Of a stretch of 64,000 bases of DNA, positions 1 through 9,399 are shown piece by piece (position 1 is the first letter of the stretch; each line of letters opens with the position of its first letter). A model generated the notes under the pieces. The model ran no database searches. It was not told the DNA's origin and worked only from the letters and a program-made list of their open reading frames with translations. The position numbers and the translations under genes were made by a program. This stretch comes from Egicoccus sp. AB-alg2 (GTDB lineage: Bacteria; Actinomycetota; Nitriliruptoria; Nitriliruptorales; Nitriliruptoraceae). The DNA is taken from contig NZ_JBGUAX010000004.1 in NCBI RefSeq assembly GCF_041821065.1, forward strand, positions 124,001-188,000, in the 5' to 3' direction.

Positions 1-245
1 AGCTGTCCGAGGAGGACAAGGTCACCGTCGCCCGTGCCCGCAAGGCGCAGCGGTTCTTCTCCCAGAACTTCTACGTGGCCGAGCAGTTCACCGGCAACCC
101 GGGCGTGTACGTCCCGGTCAAGGACACCATCGAGGGCTTCAAGGCCCTGATCGAGGGTGACCTCGACGACGTGCCGGAGCAGGCGTTCCTGTACTCCGCC
201 GGCGTCGACGACGTCCTGCGCAAGGCCAAGGAACTGGGCAACTGA
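1..245 (+). CDS. atpD: F1F0 ATP synthase beta subunit, C-terminal end (partial)
   Basis: This is the last 80 codons of the catalytic beta subunit of the F-type ATP synthase, read in the frame beginning at base 3; the gene starts upstream of the window. The C-terminal helical domain is recognisable: [20 protein letters not shown], then [15 protein letters not shown], and the ending KAKELGN. The stop TGA at 243-245 shares its A with the ATG of the next gene, the usual coupling in atp operons. Family and order (beta then epsilon) are unambiguous; only the 5' part is missing. Confidence 0.95.
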   Translation, partial: LSEEDKVTVARARKAQRFFSQNFYVAEQFTGNPGVYVPVKDTIEGFKALIEGDLDDVPEQAFLYSAGVDDVLRKAKELGN

Positions 246-637
246 TGGCCGCCACCATGCACGTCGAGGTCGTGTCGGCGGAGCGCCACGTGCTCTCCGC
301 CGACGTGGTCGAGCTCTACGCCCGCTCCGTCGAGGGCGAGATCGGCATCCTGCCCGGTCACCAGCCGGCGCTGATCGAGCTGGACATCGCTCCAGTGCGC
401 GTCAAGCTCGACGACGGCACCGAGGAGACGATCGCGGTCCACCACGGCCTGCTCTACGTCGGCCGGGACAAGATCATCGTGCTGGCGGACGTCGCCGAAC
501 CGGCCAGCCAGATCGACGCGGACCGTGCGGAGGCCAAGCTGCGCGAGCTCGAGGCCAAGCTCGCCGAGGGCGAGGACGCCGTCGTGCGCGCGTCGGTGCA
601 ACGCGCCCGGACCCGGCTGGCGGTCGTCAACCGCTGA
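245..637 (+). CDS. atpC: F1F0 ATP synthase epsilon subunit
   Basis: A 130-residue epsilon subunit of the F1 central stalk, which couples rotation to catalysis and can inhibit hydrolysis. The N-terminal beta-sandwich is clear, with VEVVSAERHVLSADVVEL followed by the hallmark GEIGILPGHQPAL. A C-terminal helical hairpin rich in Ala, Glu and Arg covers about residues 90-130. The ATG overlaps the atpD stop by one base, so translation is probably coupled. Length and order are typical of actinobacterial atp operons. It is followed by a strong hairpin, so it is probably the last gene of the operon. Confidence 0.96.
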   Translation: MAATMHVEVVSAERHVLSADVVELYARSVEGEIGILPGHQPALIELDIAPVRVKLDDGTEETIAVHHGLLYVGRDKIIVLADVAEPASQIDADRAEAKLRELEAKLAEGEDAVVRASVQRARTRLAVVNR

Positions 638-679
638 CGCGGGGGACCTCGGCCGCGACACCATCGCGCGACGAAACGC

Positions 680-707
680 AAGGGCGGTCCCTTCCGGGAC
701 CGCCCTT
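680..707 (+). terminator. Hairpin terminator after the atp operon
   Basis: A perfect 12-bp inverted repeat, AAGGGCGGTCCC / GGGACCGCCCTT, surrounds a 4-base loop (TTCC). It lies 43 bases after the atpC stop and ends 57 bases before murA. There is no long T tract, as is common for terminators in very GC-rich actinobacteria. The position fits the end of the atp transcript. Confidence 0.75.
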
Positions 708-764
708 CGCGCGTCCGGACCCGTGACGGCCCGCTGCGGCGCGGCGCCGGTAGTCTCGGGGCCC

Positions 765-2057
765 ATGTTGGACCCCACCTCCTCCTCCGACGTCTTCGTC
801 GTCCGTGGCGGTGCCCCTCTGCGGGGCACCGTCCGGCTGTCGGGCGCCAAGAACTCGGCGCTCAAGCTGATGGCGGCCGGCATCCTCTGCGATGGCCCGC
901 TGGACCTGCGGGCGATCCCGCGGATCGCGGACGTGCCCGTCATGGCCGACGTGCTGCGCGGCATCGGGCTGGACGTCGACCTCGACCTCGCGGCCGAGCG
1001 CTGCACCATCGACGCATCGAAGGAGCCGGACTGGCGCCCGCCGCGCGACGCGGTGACCCGCATCCGAGCCTCCATCTCGTGCCTCGGCCCGCTGGTGGGA
1101 CGCGTGCGCCGGGCCCGCATCGCCCTGCCGGGCGGGGACAAGATCGGTGCCCGGCGGATCGAGATGCACGTCCGCGGCCTGATCGCGATGGGCGCCGAGG
1201 TCGAGGAGCGCGCCGACGAGGTCGAGGTGTCCGCCCGCGAACTGCACGGCGCCATCTTCACGCTCGACTTCCCCAGCGTCGGGGCGACGGAGAACCTCGT
1301 CATGGCCGCGGTGCTGGCCGACGGCACGACCGTGCTGGACAACGCCGCGCGCGAGCCGGAGATCCAGGACCTGTGCCGGATGCTGGTCGCCATGGGGGCC
1401 CGCATCGACGGCATCGGCTCGCCGACGCTGGAGATCGAGGGCGTCGACCGGCTGGCACCGGTGACCTGGGAGACCTGCCCGGACCGCATCGAGGCCGGCA
1501 CGTACGCGGTCGCGGCGGCACTCACCGGCGGCGACGTCGTCATCGAACGGGTCCGCCCGGCCGACCTGACCCTGCCGCTGCTGAAGCTGCGGGCGGCGGG
1601 CGTGGCGATCGAGGAGGGCGGCGACTCGCTGCGGGTGAAGGCCGGCGACCTCGATCCCGTCGACTTCGTGACGCTGCCCTATCCCGGCTTCCCGACCGAC
1701 CTGCAGCCGCAGATGATGGTGCTGCTCACCCAGGCCGACGGCACCTCGCGCTGCACGGAGAACGTGTTCGAATCGCGGTTCTCGTTCGTCGAGGAACTGG
1801 GTCGGATGGGGGCGGACATCCGCATCGACGGACACCACGCCCTGATCCGCGGACCGGCACCGCTGGCCGGCGCGACATTCACGGGCCTGGACGTACGTGC
1901 CGGTGCCGCCGGCACGCTGGCCGGCCTGGTGGCACGCGGCACCACCATCGTCCGCGACGTGCATCACGTCGACCGCGGTTACGCCGACTGGATCCCGCGC
2001 CTACAGGCGCTGGGAGCCGACGTGCAGCGCGTGCCCGCCGCCGATGTGGATGGCTGA
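765..2057 (+). CDS. murA: UDP-N-acetylglucosamine 1-carboxyvinyltransferase (MurA), Cys-to-Asp type
   Basis: MurA transfers enolpyruvate from PEP to UDP-GlcNAc, the first committed step of peptidoglycan synthesis in the cytoplasm. The 430-residue protein shows the EPSP-synthase-like fold signatures: GAKNSALKLMAA near the N-terminus (about residues 27-38), RASISCLGPLVGR (101-113), and TDLQPQ in the second half. In the loop that normally carries the fosfomycin-alkylated cysteine (LPGGCAIGAR in E. coli) this protein has LPGGDKIGAR, with Asp at residue 125 (codon 1137-1139). The ATG at 765 is chosen because the protein then starts like other MurA proteins; the frame is open further upstream. Confidence 0.96.
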   Translation: MLDPTSSSDVFVVRGGAPLRGTVRLSGAKNSALKLMAAGILCDGPLDLRAIPRIADVPVMADVLRGIGLDVDLDLAAERCTIDASKEPDWRPPRDAVTRIRASISCLGPLVGRVRRARIALPGGDKIGARRIEMHVRGLIAMGAEVEERADEVEVSARELHGAIFTLDFPSVGATENLVMAAVLADGTTVLDNAAREPEIQDLCRMLVAMGARIDGIGSPTLEIEGVDRLAPVTWETCPDRIEAGTYAVAAALTGGDVVIERVRPADLTLPLLKLRAAGVAIEEGGDSLRVKAGDLDPVDFVTLPYPGFPTDLQPQMMVLLTQADGTSRCTENVFESRFSFVEELGRMGADIRIDGHHALIRGPAPLAGATFTGLDVRAGAAGTLAGLVARGTTIVRDVHHVDRGYADWIPRLQALGADVQRVPAADVDG

Positions 2058-3783
2058 CCGCGGCGACCGCCGGGCACGTCGCCGGCGGCCGCGTCCGGCC
2101 GCGACGCTGCTGGCCGCGACCGTCGCCGTGCTGTCGACCGTGGTCCCGACCCTGCCGGCCGACGCCGCCGAGCCTGTCAGCGGACCACTGCGTGTCGAGG
2201 TGGCCGACGGCGGGGTCGTCGAGGTGACCGACCACGCACGTGGCAGCCGGCGGTTCGTGGACACACTGGAGTTCCACGCCGGATCCGCGGGAACGCTGCT
2301 CGTCAACGACCTCGCGATGGAGGAGTACGTGGCGGGCGTCGCGGAGATGCCGGCGCGCTGGCACCTCGAGGCACTCAAGGCCCAGGCCGTGGCGGCACGG
2401 ACCTACGCCTGGTACTCGATCCGCCTCGGCACGTTCACCCACTACGACATCTGCGCCACCGTGGCCTGCCAGGTCTTCCGTGGCGCCGACACGGTCCTGG
2501 ACAGCGACCTCGGCGGACGCTGGCGTGAGGCCGTCGATCAGACCGCCGGGCAGGTGCTCGTCGACGACGACGGCCGGCCGATCCTGGCCCGCTACTTCTC
2601 CACCTCCGGCGGGCGGACCTATCCCAACGAGGTCGTGTTCCCCGACGACGGCCCGCGCCCGTTCCTGGTCGGCACGGACGACCCCGCCGACGCCGTCTCG
2701 CCCTACCACCGCTGGATCGTCACGTTCACGCGCGAGCAGTTCGACGACATCATCGGCCGCGGCGACACGCTCGCCCGCGCCGCGCCGGTCGCCGACGTGC
2801 GCCGCGAGGGCAGCGTCCACGACCCCTACGCCGACGTCGTCGTGACGGCAGACGACGGCACCGAGGTGCGCGTCGGGGCCCGTCAGTTCCGCGAGTTCGT
2901 CAGCCGGATGGCCGCCGAGCGCTACCCGCAGGACTTCCCGGGCGTCCGCGGCGACGGTGTGCGACGGCTGCCGGAGACCCTGCCCTCGAGTCGGTTCGAG
3001 ATCATCGTCGACGACCAGCACGTCGTCATCGAGGGCCTGGGGTGGGGGCACGGCGTCGGCCTCGGTCAGTACGGCGCGCTCGGTCGCGCGCAGCAGGGCG
3101 AGGACCACCAGGACATCCTCGCCGCCTACTACGACGGACTGACCCCGACCGCGTCCGACGACCTGCCCTCGCGGATCCGGGTCGGCATGGACGTCGGCGA
3201 CACGTTCACGCTGCGCCCGAGCGCCACGATGCGGATCCTGGCCGGCGACACGGTCGTCGAGGAGATCGCGTTGGGCGCCTGGACCGTCGAGCGCCAGGGC
3301 GAGGATTGGGCCCTGACGCCACCCGACGGGCACGACGCCGACCTCGAGGTGGCCGCGACCCGGCCCGCCGCCGGCCTGGACCTCGGCGACGCGGCCGTCG
3401 TGGAGACCGAGGTGAACAAGCCGGTCCTGTTGCGCCTGGTGGTCCGCGACGAGGACGGGTCCGAGGTGCTCGTCCGCGACCTCGGCGCGGCCGACCCCGG
3501 CGTGCACGCCGCCACCTGGCGGTTCGAGGACACGGACGGGCAGCCCGTGCCCGAAGGCGACTACACCCTGACCCTCGTCGGCCGCGACGCCGCCGGCGAG
3601 GAGGACGGCAGCCCGCACACCCTCCGCGTCGGTGCCGAGGCCGTCGCGACCGCACGAGAACGCGCCGCCGACGAGGACGAGGCGGGTGGCGGGACCGAAC
3701 GGGTGCTGCTGGCGCTCGTCGCGCCTGCCACCCTGTTCGTCCTGCTCGCCGCCGCCCGCCGTTCCCGCAGGAGCCCCGCATGA
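2050..3783 (+). CDS. Secreted SpoIID/LytB-domain cell-wall protein
   Basis: A 577-residue exported protein. From the ATG at 2050 it has an Arg-rich n-region, a hydrophobic core and a PADAA cleavage region, i.e. a Sec or Tat-like signal peptide. The SpoIID/LytB domain is visible in LVNDLAMEEYVAGVAEMP, the ALKAQAVAARTYAW helix and GWGHGVGLGQYGALG near residue 340. SpoIID proteins are lytic transglycosylases that act on denuded glycan. A FlgD-like Ig segment (VPEGDYTLTLVGRD) follows, then a C-terminal hydrophobic helix with an Arg-rich tail, a likely membrane anchor. An ATG at 2044 is an alternative start. The gene overlaps murA by 8 bases, which suggests joint wall metabolism. Confidence 0.85.
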   Translation: MADRGDRRARRRRPRPAATLLAATVAVLSTVVPTLPADAAEPVSGPLRVEVADGGVVEVTDHARGSRRFVDTLEFHAGSAGTLLVNDLAMEEYVAGVAEMPARWHLEALKAQAVAARTYAWYSIRLGTFTHYDICATVACQVFRGADTVLDSDLGGRWREAVDQTAGQVLVDDDGRPILARYFSTSGGRTYPNEVVFPDDGPRPFLVGTDDPADAVSPYHRWIVTFTREQFDDIIGRGDTLARAAPVADVRREGSVHDPYADVVVTADDGTEVRVGARQFREFVSRMAAERYPQDFPGVRGDGVRRLPETLPSSRFEIIVDDQHVVIEGLGWGHGVGLGQYGALGRAQQGEDHQDILAAYYDGLTPTASDDLPSRIRVGMDVGDTFTLRPSATMRILAGDTVVEEIALGAWTVERQGEDWALTPPDGHDADLEVAATRPAAGLDLGDAAVVETEVNKPVLLRLVVRDEDGSEVLVRDLGAADPGVHAATWRFEDTDGQPVPEGDYTLTLVGRDAAGEEDGSPHTLRVGAEAVATARERAADEDEAGGGTERVLLALVAPATLFVLLAAARRSRRSPA

Positions 3784-4661
3784 GCCAGCCGCCCGTCCCG
3801 CCGCCCGGTCCCGCCGGCGGCCGTCCCGGTCCGCACGGTGGGCCGCCGGGAGGTCCCGGCTGGCCGCCGGGACCGGCGGGGCCGCCCTCGGGACCGCCGG
3901 GCGGCGACCCGGCCTGGCCCGGTGGCGGCCGCCGCGACGGCAGCCGCGCCGCCGAGGCGTTCCCGGTGCCGTTCTCCGCGGCCGACGGGGCGCTGCTGGT
4001 CCTGTGGAGCCTGGTCGCGCAATTCCTCGTGGTCCTGCCGGCGATGTTCCTCGGCATCGTCGACGGCAACGGCGGCGCGACCATGTTGTTGCTGGTCGTC
4101 GTCGCGCAGGGGGTCGGGCTCGCGGGTGCGCTGGCCTACCTCGCCGCCCGCGGCCGGCTGTCGTGGCGGTTGCTCGGGCCGGTCCGGCCGTCCGGTATCC
4201 ACTGGGCCGTCGGGTTGGTCGTCGGCATCGGCGGGTTCATCGGCGTCAACGTCATCATCGCCGTCGTGCTGCAGTTCATCGGTCCGGTCGACCCACCCGA
4301 ACAACAGCTGCTGCAGGACCTGACCGCGGGCGGCGTCTCCACCGTCCTCGCGATCGTGGCGGCCGTCGTGATGGCCCCGCTGGTCGAGGAGGTCGTGTTC
4401 CGCGGCGTGCTGTTCCAGGGGCTCAAGCGCCGGGTCGGGCTGTGGCCGGCCGCACTGGTGTCCGGCCTGATCTTCGCGGCCGTGCACGTCGAGGTGACCC
4501 AGCCGATCTACAGCGCCGGCCTGCTCGCGCTGGGCGTCGCGCTGGCCTGGTCCATGCACCGGTTCGGCAGCCTGATCGTGCCGATCGTCGGCCACGCCGC
4601 GTTCAACGCCGTATCCGTCGGGCTGACCCTGCTCGGCGGCCGTTTCATGGACACCATCTGA
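3780..4661 (+). CDS. CPBP-family intramembrane metalloprotease with Pro/Gly-rich N-terminus
   Basis: A 293-residue membrane protein of the CPBP (CAAX protease and bacteriocin-processing, Abi) family. Residues 1-60 are an unusual low-complexity Pro/Gly tract, probably cytoplasmic. Several membrane helices follow. The family motifs are present: EEVVFRGVLF (Glu203, Glu204, Arg208), a later AAVHVE histidine and GHAAFNAVSV near the C-terminus, the expected metal-binding and catalytic residues. The ATG overlaps the stop of the SpoIID gene (ATGA), so it is co-transcribed. The substrate is unknown; context suggests envelope-protein processing. Confidence 0.88.
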   Translation: MSQPPVPPPGPAGGRPGPHGGPPGGPGWPPGPAGPPSGPPGGDPAWPGGGRRDGSRAAEAFPVPFSAADGALLVLWSLVAQFLVVLPAMFLGIVDGNGGATMLLLVVVAQGVGLAGALAYLAARGRLSWRLLGPVRPSGIHWAVGLVVGIGGFIGVNVIIAVVLQFIGPVDPPEQQLLQDLTAGGVSTVLAIVAAVVMAPLVEEVVFRGVLFQGLKRRVGLWPAALVSGLIFAAVHVEVTQPIYSAGLLALGVALAWSMHRFGSLIVPIVGHAAFNAVSVGLTLLGGRFMDTI

Positions 4662-6324
4662 TCGAGCAACCTCTGCGAGACGCGGTCGGTGGCACGTCGG
4701 TCACGCCCGCGGCGAACGAAGCGTCGACGCTGATCGTCGTCATGCCGCGACCAACCGCCGTGACGACACGACTTGGCAGCCGCACGTGGAACCCGCCGTA
4801 CGCCCGTGCGCGTCAGAAGGGCAGGGGTCGGGGCCGTCGCCGTGGCCGGGTGCGGGTGGAGGCGGGGCAGCGTCGGCCGGCCCGGGGCGGTGGTGGCCGG
4901 GTGGTTCGGGGCGGGGTGGTGGTCGTCGGCGGGGGTCGTTGGCTGGCGCCAGGTCGCGGGCAGGGTGGTGGTGGTCAGTCCGGAGCGGGTGTGGATCCAG
5001 GTCCGGGTGCCGCCGCGCCGCTGGGAGACCTGCCAGCCCGCCGTTTCCTTGTCGCGGTTCGTGCGGGCGCAGAGCGGGCCGAGGTTGTCGAGGTCGGTCG
5101 TACCGGCCGGCGTGTTTGGCCGGCCGGCCACCAGGGGGCGGCATGGTCGATGTGGGCGCCTCTGGCGGGGCGGTCGCAGCCCGGGCCGGTACAGGTGTCG
5201 TGCACGGCGGTGAGGATGTCGCCGAACCAGCCGGGCGGTCGGCGTGAGGCACGGCCGATGCCGAGGACTTCGCCGTCGTCGTCGATGATGATCGTGCGCA
5301 GCTGGGCGCCGGCACGCTCCAGCAGACGGCCGGCTGCTGTTGCCGTGGTGAGTCGTAGCCGGCCGCCGGTCGGGGTGGTGAGCAGGTCGGTGGGCAGCCG
5401 GTCGTCGAGCAGCGATTCGAACGGCAGGCGGATGAGCAGGCGGGGCGGGGGCAGCGTGTCGCGCCAGTCCGGGGGTGGACCCGACGTGTCGGCGAGCTGG
5501 GCGGCGGGTTCTGCGGCCGCGGGCCCGGCGGTGCCCGGTGAGGCGGGCGAGCAGGGTGTCGAGGCGGGTGCGACGTTGCCGGCGGCCTGGATCGCTTTGG
5601 TGGTGGGGGTGGTGGCGGCGTCGATCAGGGCGAGGCCGGCGGCGTCGAGTTCGGCGTGCAGCGTGCTGCCGGTTGCGTCCAGCCGCGGCTGCAGCTGCAG
5701 GAACCGGCCCGCCTCGGCGCCGCGTTCGCGTGCGGCGAGATCGTGGGGGTCGAGTTCGTCGAGCAGGGCCGACAAGAGCTGGTCGAGCTGGTGGTCGAGT
5801 TCGCGGCGGGCGGTGCGCAGCCCGATCGTGAGACCGCGCAGTTGGGCGAACGAGATCCGGTGGGCACGGACGGCCGCGTGCAGTGACGGCAGGCGCCGCA
5901 GCAGCCGGCCGGCGCGCACCAGCAGCCGGCGGTCCATGCGGGTCTGCGCGCCGATGGCGGCCAGCCAGTGCTCGATACCGACACCGGTGGTGCGCTCGAC
6001 CGCGTCGTCGCCCAGCAGGTCGGCCAGCCCGGCCACGGCGTCCAGCAGCGCGCCGTCCGCGGCCTTCAGACGCTGCAGCACCCCGGCCAGTTGCGGCAGC
6101 TCGGCCAGCACCGGCAGCCCGAACGGTGCCTCGGCCGCCGACGACGAACCCGGCGGCGACGGTACGTCGGGCGTCGGGCCGGCCGGCGACGCCTGGTAGG
6201 CGCCCTGGTGTTCGCCGGCCAGCACGGCGCCACGTGTCCGGCGCCCGGCGTGACGCTGGCGCCGCCCGTGGACGACGGGCGCGTGCGGAGCCGGGTGGTC
6301 GAGTACACGGCCCACAGTCAACAC
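4508..6324 (-). pseudogene. DUF222 / HNH-endonuclease (13E12-type) gene, frameshifted
   Basis: The minus-strand reading frame from the GTG at 6324 encodes a DUF222-type helical region (for example ELPQLAGVLQRLKAADGALL and ISFAQLRGLTIGLRTARREL) and the beginning of an HNH domain (CTGPGCDRPARGAHIDHAAPW). Near 5105-5130, in a run of GGCC repeats, homology jumps to another minus frame, which continues with TTDLDNLGPLCARTNRDKET and GWQVSQRRGG and ends at 4508. The nuclease domain is therefore split by a frameshift (a real mutation or a sequencing error). The distal frame would overlap the CPBP gene antisense, and recognisable homology fades by about 4940, so the true 3' end is uncertain. This family occurs in many copies in actinobacteria and is often associated with mobile DNA. 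Confidence 0.75.
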
Positions 6325-6370
6325 GGACCCTGTGACATGGATCGGCTGCGCGCCCCCGGCGACAGGAGGA

Positions 6371-7744
6371 TCAGTGCTTGACGAGGCGTTCAGCCAGCGA
6401 GCGGCCCGTGGGCGGTCGGCCGGTGCGGGCGCCGCGGGCGTCGATGCGGGCGAGCGCGCCCTGCAGGTAGCGGGCGGCGAGCCAGCGCAGCGGCTCGGGC
6501 TCCCACCGTCGTGGCCGGTGGCCGACCATCGGCAGGTCGGCGAACTCGGTCTGGCCGGTGACGACGAGGTCGGCGAGCACCCGCCCGGCGAGGTTGCTGG
6601 TCGCCACGCCCTGGCCGGTGTAGCCGTAGGCGGCGCCGATGCCGGTGGCCACGTCGAATCGGAACGACGGCAGCCAGTCGCGCGGCATCCCGAGCGGCCC
6701 GCCCCATTCGGCGGCGATCGCGACGCCCTGCAGGGCCGGGAACCAGGCGACGAGTTGGCGGCGCAGTTCGGCGTGGGTCGGCTCGTGATGGTCGTAGGCG
6801 GGCGCGACCGCCGACCCGAAGTGGTAGGGGGCGCCGCGGCCGCCGAACAGGATCCGGCCGTCGATGGTCCGTGACAGGTAGTCGACCGTGTAGCGGTGCG
6901 AGGACAGGCATTCGTGTCCCTGCCACCCGATCTGGGCCCACCGGTCGTCGTCGATCGGTTCGGTGAGGACGATCAGCGAGTAGACCGGCATGACGTCACG
7001 GGCTCGGCGCGGCAGCTGCGGCAGCCACGCCTCGGTGGCCAGCACGACGGCGTCGGCGGTCAGCTCGCCGCGGTCGGTCACGACCGTGACGGCCGGTGGG
7101 CCGGGCCGTACGTCGGTGACGCGGGTGCCCTCGACGATGCGCGCGCCGCGGGCCTCGAGGTGGCGTGCCAGCCCGCGGACCAGCCGCCCGGGATGGACGA
7201 CGGCGCCGTGTCGGTCGAACAGGGCACCGCGGGCGTCGGCGACCCGGATCCGCGCGGCCAGTTCGTCGGCGTCCAGCACCTCGACGCCGTCGTCGACCCC
7301 GAGGCGACGGAGGACGTCGTGACCCTGCTGCAGGGCGGGCTGCTCGTGCCCGCCCCGGGCGATGCGCAGGACCCCGCCCCGCCGGATCTGCGCGTCCAGC
7401 CCGATGCGTGTGCACACGTCGACGATCTCGTCGACGGCGCCGCGGACGGCCCGGATGGTGGCGGCGGCCGCCTCCGGCGAGGTCCGGCGCGCGAGCTCGT
7501 CGGGGGTGACGGCGATGTTGGGGGACAGCCAGGCGCCGTTGCGGCCCGAGGCGCCGAACCCGACCGTCCGCGCCTCGACGACCACGACTTGGAGGGTCGG
7601 GTCGCGCTCCAGCAGGTACCACGCCGTCCACAGGCCCGTGAAACCGCCTCCGACCACGACCACGTCGGCGCGGCCGTCGCCGTCGAGCGGTGGCCGCGGC
7701 GTCAGGTCGTCTCCCGAGGTCGTCAGCCAGTACCCGGCACTCAC
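6371..7744 (-). CDS. FAD-dependent amine oxidoreductase (DAO family, PuuB-like)
   Basis: A 457-residue DAO-fold flavoenzyme. It has an N-terminal Rossmann motif VVVVGGGFTGLWTAWYLLER (about residues 28-47), the FGASGRNGAW segment typical of gamma-glutamylputrescine oxidase relatives, and a C-terminal GYTGQGVATSNLAGRVLADL FAD-binding motif. Such enzymes oxidise primary or secondary amines to aldehydes with release of H2O2. It starts at GTG 7744, overlapping the stop of the upstream PucR regulator (GTGA), so the two are one transcript. A paralogue lies at 13765. Substrate inferred from context: a polyamine or its glutamyl derivative. Confidence 0.82.
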   Translation of the reverse strand: MSAGYWLTTSGDDLTPRPPLDGDGRADVVVVGGGFTGLWTAWYLLERDPTLQVVVVEARTVGFGASGRNGAWLSPNIAVTPDELARRTSPEAAAATIRAVRGAVDEIVDVCTRIGLDAQIRRGGVLRIARGGHEQPALQQGHDVLRRLGVDDGVEVLDADELAARIRVADARGALFDRHGAVVHPGRLVRGLARHLEARGARIVEGTRVTDVRPGPPAVTVVTDRGELTADAVVLATEAWLPQLPRRARDVMPVYSLIVLTEPIDDDRWAQIGWQGHECLSSHRYTVDYLSRTIDGRILFGGRGAPYHFGSAVAPAYDHHEPTHAELRRQLVAWFPALQGVAIAAEWGGPLGMPRDWLPSFRFDVATGIGAAYGYTGQGVATSNLAGRVLADLVVTGQTEFADLPMVGHRPRRWEPEPLRWLAARYLQGALARIDARGARTGRPPTGRSLAERLVKH

Positions 7745-9399
7745 GGCGCCTCCGTGCCGGCGTCCACCTGGCGGGCGTGCAGTTCCAGCGCCAGTCCGTA
7801 CTCGAGGAGGTGCTCACCGGCCCGGGGGTCGCGGCCGGTCAGTTCGCGGATGCGGTCCAGCCGGTAGGTCAGGGTGTGGCGGTGCACGCACAGCTCGGCG
7901 GCGGCCGGGCCAGGCCGGCAGCCGTGGGCGAGGTAGGCCCGCAGGGTCTGCACCAGACGGGTCGACTCGCGACGGTCGTGTTCGATGACCGGACCGAGCA
8001 CCTGGGTCACGAAGTCGGTCGCGCCGAGGTCGTCGCGGATGCCGGCGAGCAGCCCCGACAGGCCCAGCTGGTCGACGTCGTGGACCGGGGAGGCCGCGTC
8101 GAGCACGACGGCGACATGTGCCTCGCGGATGGCGGCACGCAGCGCGTCGAGGTCGGTCTTGACCCGGCTGCGACCCACGCGCGGCGACGGCCAGCCGCGC
8201 GAGCGCATGGCGGTCACGATCCGTTCCGCGGCGTCGGGCTCGTCCTGGGCGTCGGCCACCATCGCGTACAGCTCGCCGTCGAGGTGGCCGACGACCGGGC
8301 GGCCGAGCGGCAGCAGGGCGTCCTCGACGACCATCGACAGGTGCGCCTCGCCGACACCGGCAGGGCGGGCGACGGTGAGCACGCGGTAGGCGGTGGGCGG
8401 GCTGACACCCAGCCGCCGCAGCGCCCGGGCGATCAGGCCGCTGGTGCTGCGTCCCGCAGCGGCCTCCTCCAGCAGCTCGTCCACGCGGGCGCGCTGTGCC
8501 TCGCGCACCGACCGGCGTCGCGACAGCTCGAGCGACACGCCCGCCAGCCCCTGCTCGAACAGCAGCGACTCGTGCTCGAGCAGCGGATGGTCGGTCACGG
8601 CCACCACCACCGCGTCGAGCTCGTCGCCGAGCCGCACCGGGCCGCTGGTCAGCGCCTGACCGTCGGGGAGCTCACTGGTCGCGCCGGACGCGCCGTCGGC
8701 GACCACCTGCTTCCACGCCTGGTCGAGGTCGACCGACGACAGCCGCCCTCCGGGATCGTGGCGACCGAGCTCGGCGCCGGCGAAGTCGAAGGCGACCAGG
8801 GCGGCCGCCGGCATCGCCCGGCCAACCGTGGTGAGGACCGCGCCGATGCCGTGGCCCGACACCACGGCGGCCAGCACCTGGCGGTGCAACGTGATGGCGC
8901 TGCGCAACGTCGCGAAGTGCTCCTCGAACATGTGGCGCGAGACCCGGCGGGTCACGGCGAGGAACGGCACCTCGTAGGGGACCGTGATCAGGGGCAGGCC
9001 GTGCTCGTCGCAGGCGGCTGCCATGGCCGGCGGCACGTCGTCGAGCGACACGCCGGTCCCGAAGCCGACCGCGACGACGCCCCGGGCCGCCAAACCGGCG
9101 ATCAGCCGCTCCTGCAACTGCGGGCTGTCCTTGACGCCCAACCCGGTGGTCAGCAGCAGCTCGCCACCTTCGAGCCAGGGGGTGGGATCGGGCGTGTCGG
9201 AGATGTGGGCCCACCGGATCGGCCCGCGGCGGTCGAGGCCGGCCCGCCCGGCGACCAGTTCGAGCCCCAGGCTGGGGTCTGCCAGCAGTTCGGACGGCCA
9301 GAGCGGCACCGGCGCCCTCGTCTCGACGATCGGCCGAGCGTACTCCGCGGCCGGGCGCCGAGCCCGGTGTTGTCGTGCAGGCGTGTCCAGCCTCGTCAC
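7741..9399 (-). CDS. PucR-family transcriptional regulator
   Basis: A 552-residue regulator. The N-terminal PucR-type ligand domain begins around LWPSELLADPSLGLELVAG and continues with WLEGGELLLTTG. A central CdaR-like region follows. The C-terminal helix-turn-helix domain matches the HTH_30 type (ELCVHRHTLTYRLDRIRELTG at about residues 500-520). Members often activate purine, amino-acid or polyamine catabolism in response to the substrate. It is divergent from the aldehyde dehydrogenase operon starting at 9728 and translationally coupled to the oxidoreductase at 6371, so it probably controls both. The true start may lie internally, since the first 30 residues look non-conserved. Confidence 0.88.
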   Translation of the reverse strand: MTRLDTPARQHRARRPAAEYARPIVETRAPVPLWPSELLADPSLGLELVAGRAGLDRRGPIRWAHISDTPDPTPWLEGGELLLTTGLGVKDSPQLQERLIAGLAARGVVAVGFGTGVSLDDVPPAMAAACDEHGLPLITVPYEVPFLAVTRRVSRHMFEEHFATLRSAITLHRQVLAAVVSGHGIGAVLTTVGRAMPAAALVAFDFAGAELGRHDPGGRLSSVDLDQAWKQVVADGASGATSELPDGQALTSGPVRLGDELDAVVVAVTDHPLLEHESLLFEQGLAGVSLELSRRRSVREAQRARVDELLEEAAAGRSTSGLIARALRRLGVSPPTAYRVLTVARPAGVGEAHLSMVVEDALLPLGRPVVGHLDGELYAMVADAQDEPDAAERIVTAMRSRGWPSPRVGRSRVKTDLDALRAAIREAHVAVVLDAASPVHDVDQLGLSGLLAGIRDDLGATDFVTQVLGPVIEHDRRESTRLVQTLRAYLAHGCRPGPAAAELCVHRHTLTYRLDRIRELTGRDPRAGEHLLEYGLALELHARQVDAGTEAP

